Origin: Bufo bufo
Lineage: Eukaryota; Chordata; Amphibia; Anura; Bufonidae
DNA: 64,000 nucleotides
Direction: 5' to 3'
NCBI RefSeq assembly: GCF_905171765.1
Contig: NC_053398.1
Location: forward strand, 46,654,323 to 46,718,322
Shown here: positions 33,514 to 46,071 of the stretch, piece by piece
How the letters are laid out: the number at the start of each line of letters is the position of its first letter
Position numbering within the stretch: the first letter of the stretch is position 1
The notes under the pieces: generated by a model
What the model was told of the DNA's origin: nothing
The model's input: only the letters and a program-made list of their open reading frames with translations
Database searches by the model: none
Program-made: the position numbers and the translations under genes

Positions 33514-33872
33514 GAATTTAACTCATCTTGATAACAACTTGCCATAGTCCCATAGGGATGTCTACTACTCAGGAATCCCCTGAGCAGACAGCTGCTAACA
33601 ACTATTGGCTCTGACTCTGGTAAACACAGTCTATGGGACCATTCATCTTCATGCATTATCTTCTATGCTGTAACTTATCTGGAATTTAGCTGTTTGTCAG
33701 GGGTCTGTTAAGTCCTTTTGTACTAAGAAAGGAATATTCAAGCACACAAGGTTACATAGAATGGTTGAAAAAGATATCCATCTAGTTGAACTATGCTGAT
33801 GTATATAAAAAGAAAGGAGGAGGATCTCATATCTTAATAACTGCCTTAAATATCACCAAACCACTATATTAA

Positions 33873-34036
33873 CTATATTTCAAGTTCAAAGTAAACATTC
33901 ATTTTTAAATAGTCTTTATGGAAACTTTTGACTTGAAATTTGTATTTAAATTTTTTTATATTACCTATATTTCAAGTTCAAAGTAAACATTCATTTTTAA
34001 ATAGTTTTTATGGAAACTTTTGACTTGAAATTTTTA
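33873..34036. repeat. Two-copy tandem duplication, 92 bp
   Basis: CTATATTTCAAGTTCAAAG starts at 33873 and again at 33965. The copies differ at a few bases. Each also contains a small inverted pair (TTTCAAGTTCAAAG and CTTTTGACTTGAAA). Confidence 0.9.
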
Positions 34037-34039
34037 TTT

Positions 34040-34980
34040 TTTAATGTTAGTTGTTACCTTGAAAACAGTTCAGCGTGCAATCTTCATTCCTACATTTTCA
34101 GACCACTGATATTCAGTTTGGAACCTGCCCCTAGTTTTAGACTTTTCTCATTATGTGGGTGTTCCTCTATGTGATATGGGTGAGCTTTGTGTCCGGGGTG
34201 CTGTCTTCACTAGCTTTCGAATACTAGTACAGCTTCATTTCTGGACTGCTTTCTACACCTAAAGCTCAAGAGGGATTGCCACGCCCATGTGTTCACATTC
34301 ACTGATGTTGAAGAGTATGTCATGTTCCCTCTCCCCCTTCACCGCAGAGGCTTCTGTGGGTTATCTCCTCTTTGTACACAGACACAAAGCCTGTGTGATT
34401 GCCCCACGCTCTATGTTTTTCTCCCTATTTACCCTCTGGTACAGTTTAGCTTGTGTGATCTTGCCTTCCTGAAAACATGGATGTTTTCTCCCTTCACCAC
34501 TCTCTGTCTGCTCTGTACAACCTCCTTCCCCTCCCTGCTGCTATCTCTAACACTGGGAAAAGGGAAGGTGAGATCAGAGAAAGGTGACACAGAAGGAGCA
34601 TTGTGTTGTCAGAGTCATGTCAGAAGTATCAGAACAAGCAGCTGTGAAAGAATGACAACAACAGCAAAGGAGTAGGGAATTTTTAATGAAGACTATTTTG
34701 AAAGTTGCTTCATTTTGCCTTTAGGAAGCAAATAAATAAAAAAAAACAATGCAAGGGTGGCCACCGCCTTTAAAATCCATTAAAAGTCAGTGAAGTGTAA
34801 GGTACGCTGACATATCGTTGTAAGCTACAATATCCATGCATTTCTGTAGTCCTGAGAACTGTAAGCCTTACTGTGAAAACAATCTACATTGTGCTTAAAA
34901 ACTAATTTCTAATAAAGTTTTGCAATGAGTAAAATTACATGTATCTTTTCTTCAATGTCTGAAATTGGGAACTTAGAACT
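34040..34980. other. No recognised feature
   Basis: Intergenic sequence with pyrimidine-rich stretches. The open frame at 34289-34675 shows no domain and low-complexity composition. Confidence 0.4.
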
Positions 34981-35078
34981 GTTAAGGATGAAATCCATGT
35001 ATCTCTATTGAATGGTCATTGAAATCATGAGCGCTATTCAGCACATCCTGCATCTCATGATTTACTGGCTCAAGCACA

Positions 35079-35740
35079 GTGGGTGAGAAACAATCATCTC
35101 CCATGCCTAAAGTATGCAAGACTGCAGCCAAAGACAAAAAGGAGAAGGTGAGGATTGATAGTAAGCAGCTGTTGGTGGGCGATTCCATCATAATAGGTGT
35201 GAAGTTTGAGGAGAATGGTGTTGTAAGATGTCTCCCTGGTGCTACCGCTAGCAGGGATAGACGACGGATCCTTAATATTGTTAGGCAAGCAAAACAGGAA
35301 AGGGAAGTGGATGTTATTGTCCATCTGGGGACAAACGATCTGGCTTGCAATGAGGTTTCAAAGGTGAAAGAAGCTTTTCACACACTTGGAAAGGATATAC
35401 GGGAGGTTGCATCAACTGTTTCATTCTCTGCAGTTTTGCCTGTGCATAACCTTCAGCATGACAGGAAGATGCGCATTAAGGAATTCAATGTATGGCTTGG
35501 TGAATGGTGTCGGAACCAAGGGTTTGGCTTTGTGTCTCATGTTAGCTCTTGTTGGAATGGAAAAGAACTGTACAAGAAAGATGGTTTGCATCTTTCTCTC
35601 AAAGGAACAAATGTCCTCGGAGCATTTAAACTAGGAAAGGGGGGCAAAAGAGTGATAATCCAGCAGTCCGACTGCCCCCCAGAACAATGCCAGAAGATGC
35701 CAGTAGCACAAAGGTTAAGAAATGACAAGCTCAGATTCTT
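35079..35740 (+). pseudogene. CR1 ORF1 protein with SGNH esterase-like domain
   Basis: The frame from 35079 shows the SGNH/GDSL hydrolase blocks in order: LLVGDSIIIG (block I Ser), HLGTNDLA (block III Gly/Asn) and KDGLHLSLKG (block V Asp and His). CR1 ORF1 proteins are known to carry such an esterase domain, thought to help membrane or RNP interactions. The usual N-terminal zinc-finger part is not seen, so the gene is probably 5' truncated. The L1 insertion cuts it from its 3' neighbour at 35741. Confidence 0.85.
35724..35740. repeat. Target site duplication of L1, left copy
   Basis: GACAAGCTCAGATTCTT, identical to 42268-42284. It is followed at once by a T-run (35741-35755), the poly(A) tail of the minus-strand L1. 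Confidence 0.95.
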
Positions 35741-36150
35741 TTTTTTTTTTTTTTTAAATTCTTTATTTCTTATTTTGCAAAAATAACAGCATTATTGCAT
35801 GTTGAATCACATACTTTAGAAAATAATAGTCGGATCCATGCCGACTGATATCATGAAGCATAATCCAACAATTCACATACAATTACAACACATAAGTCTG
35901 TGTTTGATGTTCAGCCTAAGGTGACAATCAGGCACCTCGATTAATCAACAAGAACCATACAAAAATCAAAAAAGGCCAAAGAAAATGTAGCCATAGCATG
36001 AAGATAAAAGAAAATTCGACAGACAATGACATGAATGGGGGGGGGGGGGGGTGCACAAGACAAGGATACAAAAGGAAGAATTGAGGGGGAAAGGATTTAA
36101 GGGAGCAGGGGGGGATAAATGAAGTGTACAGTAGTGTCCGGTCTAGACTC

Positions 36151-39100
36151 TCAAGATAGCAAATTCCGATACTCCGCGGAGTCCTGAAAGGTGAACCAAG
36201 GAGACCACATAGCAACAAAAGCTCTGTTACCACCTTTCAAAGATGCTGTGAGTTCCTCCATTCTCCGAATCTCTTCAACCTTCTGAATCCACATTCCCAC
36301 GGAGGGAGGCGAACCAGACTTCCACCTCGCAGGGACACAAGCTGTAGCTGCTATAACCAGATAACGTAGACAAGATCGTCGAAGTAATATCAACGGCAAG
36401 TCCGAAAGAAAGAGTAAGAAAAACTCTGGTGTGTTAGGGATTGAAAAGGGAAGAATGGAGGCCAGGGCCTTTTGGACAGCCTCCCAGAAGGGTTTAACTT
36501 TGTCACATTGCCAGAAAATATGCAGGAGGGAACCTTGGTAGGCATCACATCTCCAACATAGAGGAGAAGCCGACGGAAACATTTTTTGGAGACGTGTAGG
36601 AACATAATACCACCTCGATAGTAATTTGTAACTGGCCTCCTGATATTTACTTGCAATGGATGATTTATGAGTAAACTGGAAAATTCTAAGCCACTGGTCG
36701 GAGGAAATATCCCTCTGCAAGTCCTGAGCCCATGTTGCTGAGTAAGGTGGGAGATAGTCCGAACCCGGCGTTACCAATGCCTTGTATAATTCTGAGAGAG
36801 AGTGCCGATATAGGCCGGAACCTATACATATTTTTTCAAAAGAAGTGAGTGCCCTATCATATCCCTGAGTGGATGGAATAGAAGAAAGGAAATGATGTAG
36901 CTGCCTTGATCTCCATGGACCTAGAGGACAGGGGTCTGTCAGACCTAATAGTTCAGAATAAGTGAGCCATCTGCCAGAAGTTCTGAAGAATGGTGCCCTA
37001 CACCTACCACTCGACCTCCACTGTGCGAACGGACCCCCTGAGCAACCCGCTGGGAAGTCCGGATGTCCTAGGATAGGGAACATTGGAGATGGTGCAGGGG
37101 AGATTGTAGATATCTGTTGGTACTTACGGAATTGAGCTAAGGTAGGACCTATGAGAGGGTGAGAGGAAAGGTCACTAGGGACCTTCCTATCCGTCCATGG
37201 AAGGAGGGCCAAAGGAGTTTGTGATGTGAATTGCTCAATTGAGATCCATTGCTTGAACTGAGTGTGCCGGGACCAATCTACCACACGTTGAAACATAGAG
37301 GCTGCATAATACTTTCTTAGATCAGGGATCCCCAGGCCCCCCCTTTCCTTCGGCACATGTAATAAGGATCTAGACAGTCTCGAATTTTTCCCTGCCCACA
37401 GAAATCTAAAGAGATCCCTATGTACAACAGAGAAGAAACTGGCCGGAATGTGGATAGGAAGGGTCTGAAACAGATACAGTAAGCGTGGGAGGACGTTCAT
37501 TTTGAAAATGGCGCACCTGCCAAACCACGTATATAGGCCTTTGGACCATCTCTTGAGGTCATCTCTGATCCGATTCAAGAGTGGAGTAAAATTCCTGGAG
37601 AAAAGCTCACGCAAATCCCTGGGAATCATTGTGCCTAAATATTTAATGGCACCTGTCGCCCAACGGAAAGGCAAGGAACCCGCCAGTTCGGCTTCTAGAG
37701 CCGGTGGAATGGAGACATTAAGCGCTTCCGATTTCTGTAAGTTAATTTTCAGATTGGACAAGTTATGGAATACTTTGAATTCCTCAATTAGGTTAGGGAG
37801 GGCAACTTGAGGATTGGTTATCATGAACAACAGGTCGTCTGCATAGGCTGCTATCTTAAACTCCTTTTCTTTTACCATGAGACCAGAAATGCCCGGGTTA
37901 TTCCTTATAGTCCTCAGGAGTGGTTCTAGGGTGAGGATAAAAATTAAAGGAGATAAAGGGCAACCCTGGCGTGTACCATTCCTGATCTCAAAGGCGAGAG
38001 GACACCATTAACCTTTGCGGCTGCCGAGGGAGAGGAGTATAAGGAGCGGATCCACGTCAATAAGGAACCCTCCACACCCACATGGTTTAATACTGCAAAT
38101 AACCAAGGCCAACCTACCCTGTCAAAAGCCTTTTCGGCATCTGTGGACAGGACACATAGATTGGACCGTTGAATTTTGGCTAGATGTACCAGGTTCAAGA
38201 CTTTTGTGGTGTTGTCTCTCGCCTCCCTTGAGGGAATGAAACCCACCTGATCTAGGTGAATAAGGTCCGTCAGGTATGGGGTCAGGCGGGTGGCTAAAAC
38301 TTTTGCGAAGAGCTTAATGTCCACATTAAGTAGAGAAATAGGCCGGTAACTGGCGCAAGCGGTCGGGTCCTTGCCCTCCTTATGGATAACAGTTATGTGT
38401 GCATGAGACATGTCTTTAGGGAGAGGCACTCCTGAGCTTAATTTATTCAAGGCATTGGTAAGAGGAGAACGCAGGAGGGGAAGGAATCTCTTATAATATG
38501 AGGCTGGTAGGCCATCTGGGCCTGGGGCCTTACTAGGTTGCATTGATTTCAGGGCCTCCCCAATCTCATCAGCTGTAAACGGACTGTTCAAACTCTCAAT
38601 GGCCTCACTCGGTAATTTCGGTAAACCTGACTTAGCCAAATAAGAGCTCATGGCCGAGTTCAAGATCTGACTAGATTGACTGGATTGAGGAAGATTGTAT
38701 AGGTTCTGATAAAATTGAGAAAAAGCTTCTGCAATCGAGTCAGGATTATGTAACACTGGTCCCCGTGGTGGAGCAATGCGTGGAATATAATTCCTTGCCC
38801 TTTGTTCACGTAGGGATCTGGCCAAGAGTCTACCACACTTATTGCCCTGTTCAAAGAAGTGTCTCCTACCCTGTGAAAGGAGGATTTTAGTACGGGTATC
38901 TAGTTTATCTTTAAGCTTGCACCTTGCCTGTGTGAGCTCAGCTCTAACAGACTGTGCGTGGGAGCGTTTATGGATCTGTTCCAGATCGGAAATATTCTTC
39001 AGAATCTGGGAGATTTCCAGGGCCCTCTCCCTTTTACGCCGTGCTCCATGTTTGATGAACTCCCCTCTGATCACACATTTATGCGCAGCCCACACCGTAA

Positions 39101-39950
39101 GGGGGGAAGCGTCATCTACTAGGTTTTCCTCAAAGTAGTGAGAAAGGGCCGAGTCAATACTCTGCGCAACCTCCATATCCTGAAGCATGGACTCGTTGAG
39201 ACGCCATCTCCAAGACCGGGGCGAGGGCAGAGGGGATTTCAAGGATACATGCAGCATGGCGTGATCCGAAAAAGTAATTGGGTCAATAGTGGAAGAGGCA
39301 ATAAGAGGTACTGCCGAGTGTCTAATCAAAAAATAGTCTAATCTGGAATAAACATCTCTAGGAGTGGAGTAAAATGTAAAGTCTTTGACCTCCGGGTTAA
39401 TCACTCGCCATACATCTACCAACCGATGAGAATGAAGGAGGCCCCTGAAACGCCGGACGTAAGAGTAAGGCAGGTGAGAGGAACCCTTGGAGACATCCAC
39501 CAATGGGTCTAGGGCCACATTAAGATCTCCCCCGACCAGTAGCGTGCCCTCTGCAAAGCCATCCAATTTAGATAGGATTACCGTAAGGGCTCTCAATTGC
39601 TTTGTGTTGGGTAGATACACATTGGCCAGAGTGTACAACTGGCCCCCTATTCTCCCCTTAACAAACAAGTATCTGCCATTATCGTCAGTGCTAGAGTCTA
39701 GGAACTCCCAGGGGGTGGATCTAGCAATGAGGATACTAACCCCTCTCGATTTAGAATCGCTATAGCAACTATGATAAACATCTGGATAACGTGGTGAGCT
39801 AAACTTCGGCATAGTGTCCCTACGAAAGTGTGTCTCCTGAATGAAGGCAATCTGTACCTTTTTACTCCATAGGAGCCGGAGAATGGAGGAACGCTTCTCA
39901 GGGGTATTCAGCCCGTTGGCGTTAATGGAAGAAAAGGTAATCTCCGACAT
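36151..39950 (-). pseudogene. L1 ORF2: endonuclease-reverse transcriptase, one frameshift
   Basis: About 1,266 codons from ATG 39950. The N-terminal APE-type endonuclease shows SSINANGLNTPEKR, IQETHF, LVGGDLNVAL, SRLDYFLI and FSDHAML. Reverse transcriptase motifs follow: KAPGPDGLPASYYK, YRPISLLNVD, DQVGFIPSREARD, STDAEKAFDRVGW (first Asp) and AAYADDLLF (YADD catalytic pair, about 37840). A Cys/His-rich C-terminal end contains CWRCDAYQGSLLHIFWQC. A single one-base frameshift near 37990-38010, between VNGVLSP and RNGTRQGCP, separates two long open parts. No other stop is seen, so the copy is young. Confidence 0.95.
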
Positions 39951-40482
39951 GGTCCGAGCCTGTTAAAAATAAAAAAAATAAAGATAGGGGTAGGGGAGAT
40001 ATGTGAGAAGGGGGAGGAAGGAGAGGACAAACACAAGGATGGGTAAACAAAACCACAAGGTATACAAACAATTATAGACACGCCTATCAGGCGAAGTATC
40101 AGAACCAGCTAGTCTGGTTCAGATATAATTCAAAACCCAAATAAACCAGTGGAGAAGGCAATCCACTATGCGATTCTTAGGTAGCCCAAAAAACAAGAGC
40201 CAACCAAGATTCACTGACCTAGTGGGGGGTGAAGAAGAGCACTCAAAAAAGCAACCCTTTCCCCCGGCCCAGTGACTATAGCAACAACAATACCTAGTAG
40301 GGGGGGGGGTACAGGGAGCCGGCCACTGACCCGAATCACCGAGTACCAGCAACAAAAGCGTCTAGGCCACAACCCTCTCCCTGTACCCCCACCCGCTCTG
40401 GTACAACATCAGGTACCATGGTCAAAAAGCATGGGTTGTATATAACCCATCTTAATTAGAGCCATATGAGCCAAGTAGTCCT

Positions 40483-42152
40483 CTATCCAGGTGAGTGCGG
40501 GGCTGGTGGACGAGCTTGACGGGGATCCTCAGACAACCGTTGAGGGGGCCCCCCCATTGGGGTTGAAGAGATTGGAACATCCTGCCAATCCGGTAGGGAG
40601 ATGAGCGGGCAGTCCAGGAACCGGCTAAGCTCACCCGCTTGGTCTGGGGAGTGTAGAGCAAACGAGACGCCGTTCTTGCGGATGATTAGGTGGAAAGGGT
40701 GGCCCCAACGGTATGTGGCTCCGGCATTAATGATTATCTGTAGGAGAGGTTTGAGCGTGCGCCTCATGAACAAAGTCCTCCTTGACACATCAGGTAGAAG
40801 TTGGATCTGGCATCCTCTGAAAGGGATAGGACCCTGTCTCCAGGCTCTCTGTAGAAGGTCCTCTTTCTCTCTAAAAAAGTGAACCCTGCAAAGGACATCA
40901 CGAGGCAAGGAGTTTTCTGAGCGTCTAGGGCCTAGGACTCTATGAACCCTGTCGAGTTCTATAATAGATTCCTCCGGTCTGTCCAGAAGCGAGTTAAATA
41001 CTGCTAACACCACCTTTCTCAGATCAGCAGGCGGAACCTCCTCTGGGATCCCACGGATTTTGATGTTGTTACGCCTGCCTCTGTTTTCTTGGTCATCCAT
41101 CTGAAGCAATAAGTGCCTGTTTAAGGCCTGTTGTGATGAGACCACCTTTTCCACATTAGATAGGCGGGTATGTAGATCCGAAGTAATTTGGGCCTGCGAG
41201 GTCACTCTTGTAGAGATGGATGTTAAATCTGCCTTGACTTCAGCAATAGCCTGATCATGTTTTGCCTCTACCCTCTGTATGATCACCTCAAGGTCTGCCT
41301 TAGTTGGAAGTGCGCTTAGCAATGACCAAATGTCCTTCAGTTTAGGACGTTTAGCAGGTTTGCCCTGGGAGGATGAGGTGGATGAGGATTCCCCGATGAA
41401 TCAGATGTTGCTGATGGGTGGAATATAGCTGGGGTAGAAGGGATATCAGGCGAGTGGGCCTGGGTAGGCCGGTCGCTTCTAATCACTGCCTGTGAACCAC
41501 TCAAGGCCTGCAGATCAGGGTCGTTCATCAGAGGCCTGCGCGTGTTAAAGGGTGTCTCTGGTAATGGGACAGGAGTCTCCAGATGATCGTGAGGGAGCTT
41601 TGGAGAAGGCAGGGCCTTTGCTTGTGGCCTAGGTGGGGGTTCAGAGCCTATCTCACTCACCGGAGCCAGAACGTGGGTCCCGCCAGGATCCTAAAGTCTG
41701 GGAGCGGACGCCTGAGGTGGTACTTGTGGATCCTCTCCAGATGCGACGAGGGGTAAGTGAACCCTCTGCTGAGGGGTTTGTGAGTTGTGACCAGCTTGTC
41801 CTGCTGATGTTATAGGCATCTCCACTTCCCTTGAGTCCTCCGCCGCCATCTTAGGCCATGCGGCTGCTTGCACATATGATTTCCTGCCCGGCCCGTCTGT
41901 ATGGCTCACGGGCGTGGTGGATACAGCTGGCCATTCAGAGGGTGATGAGAGCGGGGGCAGAGGGTCTGCTTGTGTCCGCTGTGAACCGCCGTCTCCCGAC
42001 TGTGAGGAAGCGGTCTGCAGTACGGCTCCTTCCTCCCCCGGCGCCATCTTGGAAGGGTCTGGAGCGGGAATCGGCGCAGTCGTAAAGTATCTCGATATTC
42101 TGGGATCCGAGGACATAAAAGTGGACCTACGGCGGCCCGAACGTCTGACCAT
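40483..42152 (-). pseudogene. L1 ORF1: RNA-binding coiled-coil protein, broken
   Basis: Starts at ATG 42152 (MVRRSGRRRSTFMSSDPRIS) with a long Pro/Ser-rich N-terminus, passes a TAG at 41691 and a one-base frameshift near 41340-41380. It then has a coiled coil (ADLEVIIQRVEAKHDQAIAE, about 41300-41120). The L1 ORF1 RRM-like core is NRGRRNNIKIRGIPEEV and ELDRVHRVLGPR, followed by the C-terminal domain to 40483. ORF1p binds LINE RNA as a trimer. Two lesions disable it. Confidence 0.88.
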
Positions 42153-42267
42153 GGTTTTTAGGTCAGTAGCATCAAAGTTGTTGCTGAATTGCACCGTTAT
42201 AAGGGCCAAGGGTCCGGGAGCTCTGTAATGTGCGTGTTCACTGCTGCATGCTCAGGCCACGCCCCCC

Positions 42268-42284
42268 GACAAGCTCAGATTCTT
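42268..42284. repeat. Target site duplication of L1, right copy
   Basis: GACAAGCTCAGATTCTT, identical to 35724-35740. The CR1 sequence resumes through it. Confidence 0.95.
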
Positions 42285-44978
42285 ATCTATAAATGCTCGC
42301 AGTTTAGGGAATAAGATCAATGAACTTGAGGCTATAATGGCATCTGAGAATATAGATGTAGTGGCTGTTACTGAGACGTGGTTCAAGGGGAGTAATGACT
42401 GGGATATATCAATACCAGGGTTCTCTCTATACAGGAAGGACAGAGAAGGCAAGAAGGGGGAGGGGTGGCCATGTATGTGAAAGACAGCATAAAATCTAAT
42501 TTGATACAAGTTAGCGAGAACAATTTAGAGTCAGTTTGGGTTACCTTGCAGCTTGATAATCATAAGGTAACTCGTGTAGGTGTGATATATAGACCACCTA
42601 GCCAAGTCAAAGAATTAGATGATCTACTAGTTGAGGAAATAGCTAAAATGACATTGAAGGGGGAAGTTATCATTATGGGAGACTTCAATCTTCCTGATGT
42701 AAACTGGAAAACCAAAATAGCTAGTTCTGCCAGGAGTACAGATATTCTAAATTCCCTACTGGGATTATCTCTACAGCAAGTAGTTGAGGAGCCAACCCGG
42801 AAGGAGGCCATTTTAGATTTAGTATTCACAAATGGGAATTTGGTATATGATATTACTGTAGGGGAAAGCTTGGGATCTAGTGATCACCAGTCAGTGTGGT
42901 TTACTATAAGTACAGTGACTGAGTCACACCACACAAAAACAAAAGTTTTAGATTTTAGAAAAACTGACTTTTCTAAAATTAGATTAGTGGTATACGAGTC
43001 CCTATCAGATTGGAACAGTTTCATTGGAGTCCAGGAGAAATGGGACTACTTAAAAGAGGCACTATTGAAGGCAACAGAAAATTGCATTAGGCTTGTCAGT
43101 AAAAGCAAAAAAAGGAAAAGACCACTGTGGTACTCAGCAGAAGTGGCCAAAATCATTAAAAACAAAAAGATAGCATTTAGGAATTATAAAAAAAAAAAAA
43201 AACGAGGATGACAGGCTAATTTACAAGATTAGGCAGAGAGAGGCCAAACAAGTTATAAGAGCTTCTAAAGCACAGGCAGAAATTAGCTCAGTCAGGGAAA
43301 AAAGGCGATAAGGCATTCTTCAGATACATAAATGAAAAAAGGAAACTAAAACAAGGAATTACAAAATTAAAAACAAAAGAAGGAAGGTATATGGAAGAAG
43401 ATAAAGAACTAGCTGACTGCCTCAATGAATACTTCTGTTCAGTCTTTACGAAGGAAAATGAAGGAAAAGGACCTCAGTTAGGAAAGAAGACTAATGAATC
43501 TTTTGATGCATGTGTCTTTACAGAGGAAGAGGTTCTAAGTCAGCTGTCTAAAATCAATACAAATAAGTCACAGGGGCCTGATGGGATACACCCAAAGCTA
43601 TTAAAAGAGCTCAGCAGTTAACTAGCAAAACCATTAACAGATTTATTTAACCAATCACTGGCAACAGGAGTCGTCCCAGAAGATTGGAAATTAGCAAATG
43701 TTGTGCCGATTCACAAGAAAGGTAGTATGAAGGAATCGGGCAACTATAGGCCAGTAAGCCTGACATCAATAGTGGGGAAATTAATGGAAACCATACTTAA
43801 GGAGAGGATTGTGGAACATCTAAAATCCCATGGATTGAAAGATGAAAAACAGCATGGGTTTACTTCAGGGAGATCATGTCAAACTAATCTTATTGATTTT
43901 TTTGATTGGGTGACTAAAACAATAGATGGCGGAGGTGCAGTAGACATCGCTCATCTAGACTTCACTAAGGCTTTCGATACTGTCCCACACAGAAGGCTTA
44001 TCAATAAATTGCAGTCTTTGGGCTTGGACTCCCATATTGTTGAATGGATTAGGCAGTGGCTGAGTCAATGGAGTATATTCAGACCAAGGTCTTGTTACCA
44101 GTGGGGTACCTCAGGGATCTGTTCTGGGACCCATATTGTTTAATATCTTTATCAGCGAAATTGCAGAAGGCCTAGATGGTAAGGTGTGTCTTTTTGCTGA
44201 TGACACAAAGATTTGTAACAGGGTTGATGTTCCTGGAGGGATACACCAAATGGAAAAGGATTTAGGAAAACTAGAGGAATGGTCAAAAATCTGGCAACTA
44301 AAATTTAATGTGGATAAGTGCAAAATAATGCACCTGGGGCGTAAAAACCCAAGAGCAGAATATAAAATCAGTGATACAGTCCTAACCTCAGTATCTGAGG
44401 AAAGGGATTTAGGGGTCATTATTTCAGAAGACTTAAAGGTAGGCAGACAATGTCATAGAGCAGCAGGAAATGCTAGCAGAATGCTTGGGTGTATAGGGAG
44501 AGGCATTACTAGTAGAAAGAGGGAGGTGCTCATGCCGCTCTACAGAGCACTAGTGAGACCTCATTTGGAGTATTGTGCTCAGTACTGGAGACCATATCTC
44601 CAGAAGGATATTGATACTTTGGAGAGAGTTCAGAGAAGAGCTACTAAACTGGTACATGGATTGCAGGATAAAACTTACCAGGAAAGATTAAAGAACCTTA
44701 ACATGTATAGCTTGGAAGAAAGACGAGACAGAAGGGATATGATAGAAACTTTTAAATACATAAAGGGAATCAACAAGGTAAAAGAGGAGAGAATATTTAA
44801 AAGAAGAAAAACTGCTACAAGAGGACATAGTTTTAAATTAGAGGGGCAAAGGTTTAAAAGTAATATCAGGAAGTATTACTTTACTGAGAGAGTAGTGGAT
44901 GCATGGAATAGCCTACCTGCAGAAGTGGTAGCTGCAAATACAGTGAAGGAGTTTAAAGAGGACCTTTCACCTGTATAA
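42268..44978 (+). pseudogene. CR1 ORF2: endonuclease-reverse transcriptase, broken
   Basis: The endonuclease begins LSINARSLGNKINELEAIMA (42285 on). TETWFKG follows, then a frameshift in the G-run near 42455, then IIMGDFNLPDVNW, LDLVFTNG and GSSDHQSVWF. Reverse transcriptase motifs are NKSQGPDGIHPKLLKE (43560), YRPVSLTSIVGKLME, HLDFTKAFDTVPH (43960) and CLFADDTKI (44195, catalytic Asp pair). The C-terminal region contains YRALVRPHLEYCAQYW, as usual in CR1/L2-like elements. Lesions: a frameshift in the A-run near 43200, a TAA at 43619, and a frameshift near 44090-44140. The end is interrupted at 44953 by a MITE and resumes at 45443 with KHAWDRHKAI. Confidence 0.93.
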
Positions 44979-45442
44979 ACTATATGAACCGACTATGCTG
45001 CCATGTAGAGCGGCGCCCGGGGATCTCACTGCACTTACTATTATCCCCGGGCGCCGCTCCGTTCTCCCGTTATAGGCTCCGGTACCTTTGCTTCTTAAGT
45101 TATAGTAGGCGGGTCTTCCCTTATCCTGTGGGCGTCTCCTTCTCCTAGGCTGCAGCGCTTGCCAATCGCAGCGCACAGCTCACAGCCTGGGAGAAAAAAA
45201 CCTCCCAGGCTGTGAGCTGTGCGCTGCGATTGGCCAGCGCTGCAGCCTAGGAGAAGGAGACGCCCACAGGACAAGGGAAGACCCGCCTACTATAACTTAA
45301 GAAGCAAAGGTACCGGAGGGCATAACGGGAGAACGGAGCGGCGCCCGGGGATAATAGTAAGTGCAGTGAGATCCCCGGGCGCCGCTCTATATGGCAGCAT
45401 ACTCGGTTCATATAGTTTATACAGGTGAAAGGTCCTCTTTAA
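44953..45442. mobile_element. 490 bp palindromic TTAA MITE
   Basis: TTAA at 44953-44956 and 45439-45442. The termini AGAGGACCTTTCACC and its complement continue through almost the entire element. The two arms, about 240 bp each, pair nearly perfectly around 45190-45197 (CTGGGAG, A-run, CTCCCAG). Same family as 7435-7732. Non-coding; mirrored ORFs on both strands are only a result of the palindrome. Confidence 0.95.
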
Positions 45443-45575
45443 GCATGCATGGGATAGGCATAAGGCCATCCTTCATATAAGATAGGGCCAGGGGCTATCC
45501 ATAGTACTCAGTATATTGGGCAGACTAGATGGGCCAAATGGTTCTTATCTGCGACACATTCTATGTTTCTATACA
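45443..45575 (+). mobile_element. CR1 LINE 3' tail
   Basis: Continues the CR1 reading frame as KHAWDRHKAILHI, then has the conserved 3' sequence CTAGATGGGCCAAATGGTTC and ends CACATTCTATGTTTCTAT. Confidence 0.9.
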
Positions 45576-46070
45576 TTTATGCATGTCACTGTTACTTCCT
45601 CAGAGCTCATCACACATGTATTATGCCCCAGACAACCATATTATGTGAAGAAAATGTACACATATACTTGGTGGAGTAGCGATATGATAGTGTTGCATTT
45701 TACTGCCTTTTACAGTATTATCGTATACCTCGATACCCCAGATGTATTTGAGTACAATTTACATACATTGATACATCATTTTTGTGAATGCAACATCTGA
45801 TATAATGTCTATATTTGTTATTTTCTCCGGGAGCTTCCTCGAATACCTTTCTTTGCGTGCAAAATATTTATATAACTTTATAGCCTGCTATAGATAATTA
45901 TCAAAGTAAAACAATGGTAACCACAGGGCAAAGTACAGCAGATCCTGGTAGATCTGTAAGCTCCGTGGCTGCTCTTGTTATCGTTACACTAGTTTTAAGG
46001 AGATCACCATTAACCCTGAAGAAATAATGACATCTAAAAAAATCAAAAGTTCTGGATTAGAAAATCCAGG
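45576..46070. other. No recognised feature
   Basis: AT-rich unique-looking sequence with no repeat ends or motifs. Confidence 0.4.
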
Positions 46071-46071
46071 T

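Larger units (their letters stand above)
35741..42267 (-). mobile_element. Full-length L1/Tx1-group LINE
   Basis: A 6.5 kb insert with a perfect 17 bp target duplication, a poly(A) tail (T-run at 35741) and a 5' end starting GGGGGGCGTGGCC on the minus strand. It carries ORF1 (40483-42152) and ORF2 (36151-39950). A 3' UTR of about 400 bp contains a long C-run on the minus strand (36040). The top-strand join TTCTT/A fits an L1-type endonuclease nick. Confidence 0.95.
34985..45575 (+). mobile_element. CR1-type LINE, split by two insertions
   Basis: ORF1 lies at 35079-35740, ORF2 at 42268-44960, and a 3' tail at 45443-45575 ends GACACATTCTATGTTTCTAT, typical of CR1 3' ends. Removing the L1 insert (35741-42267 plus one 17 bp duplication) and the MITE (44953-45442) restores a contiguous LINE. 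The 5' end is uncertain. Both ORFs carry stops or frameshifts. Confidence 0.9.

Noticed and set aside
34289..34675. 128-residue ORF rich in Leu, Phe and Ser
   Set aside because: Pyrimidine-rich DNA gives such composition by chance. No signal, domain or neighbouring exon.
44967..45428. Two matching 69-residue ORFs on opposite strands
   Set aside because: They are the two arms of the palindromic MITE.
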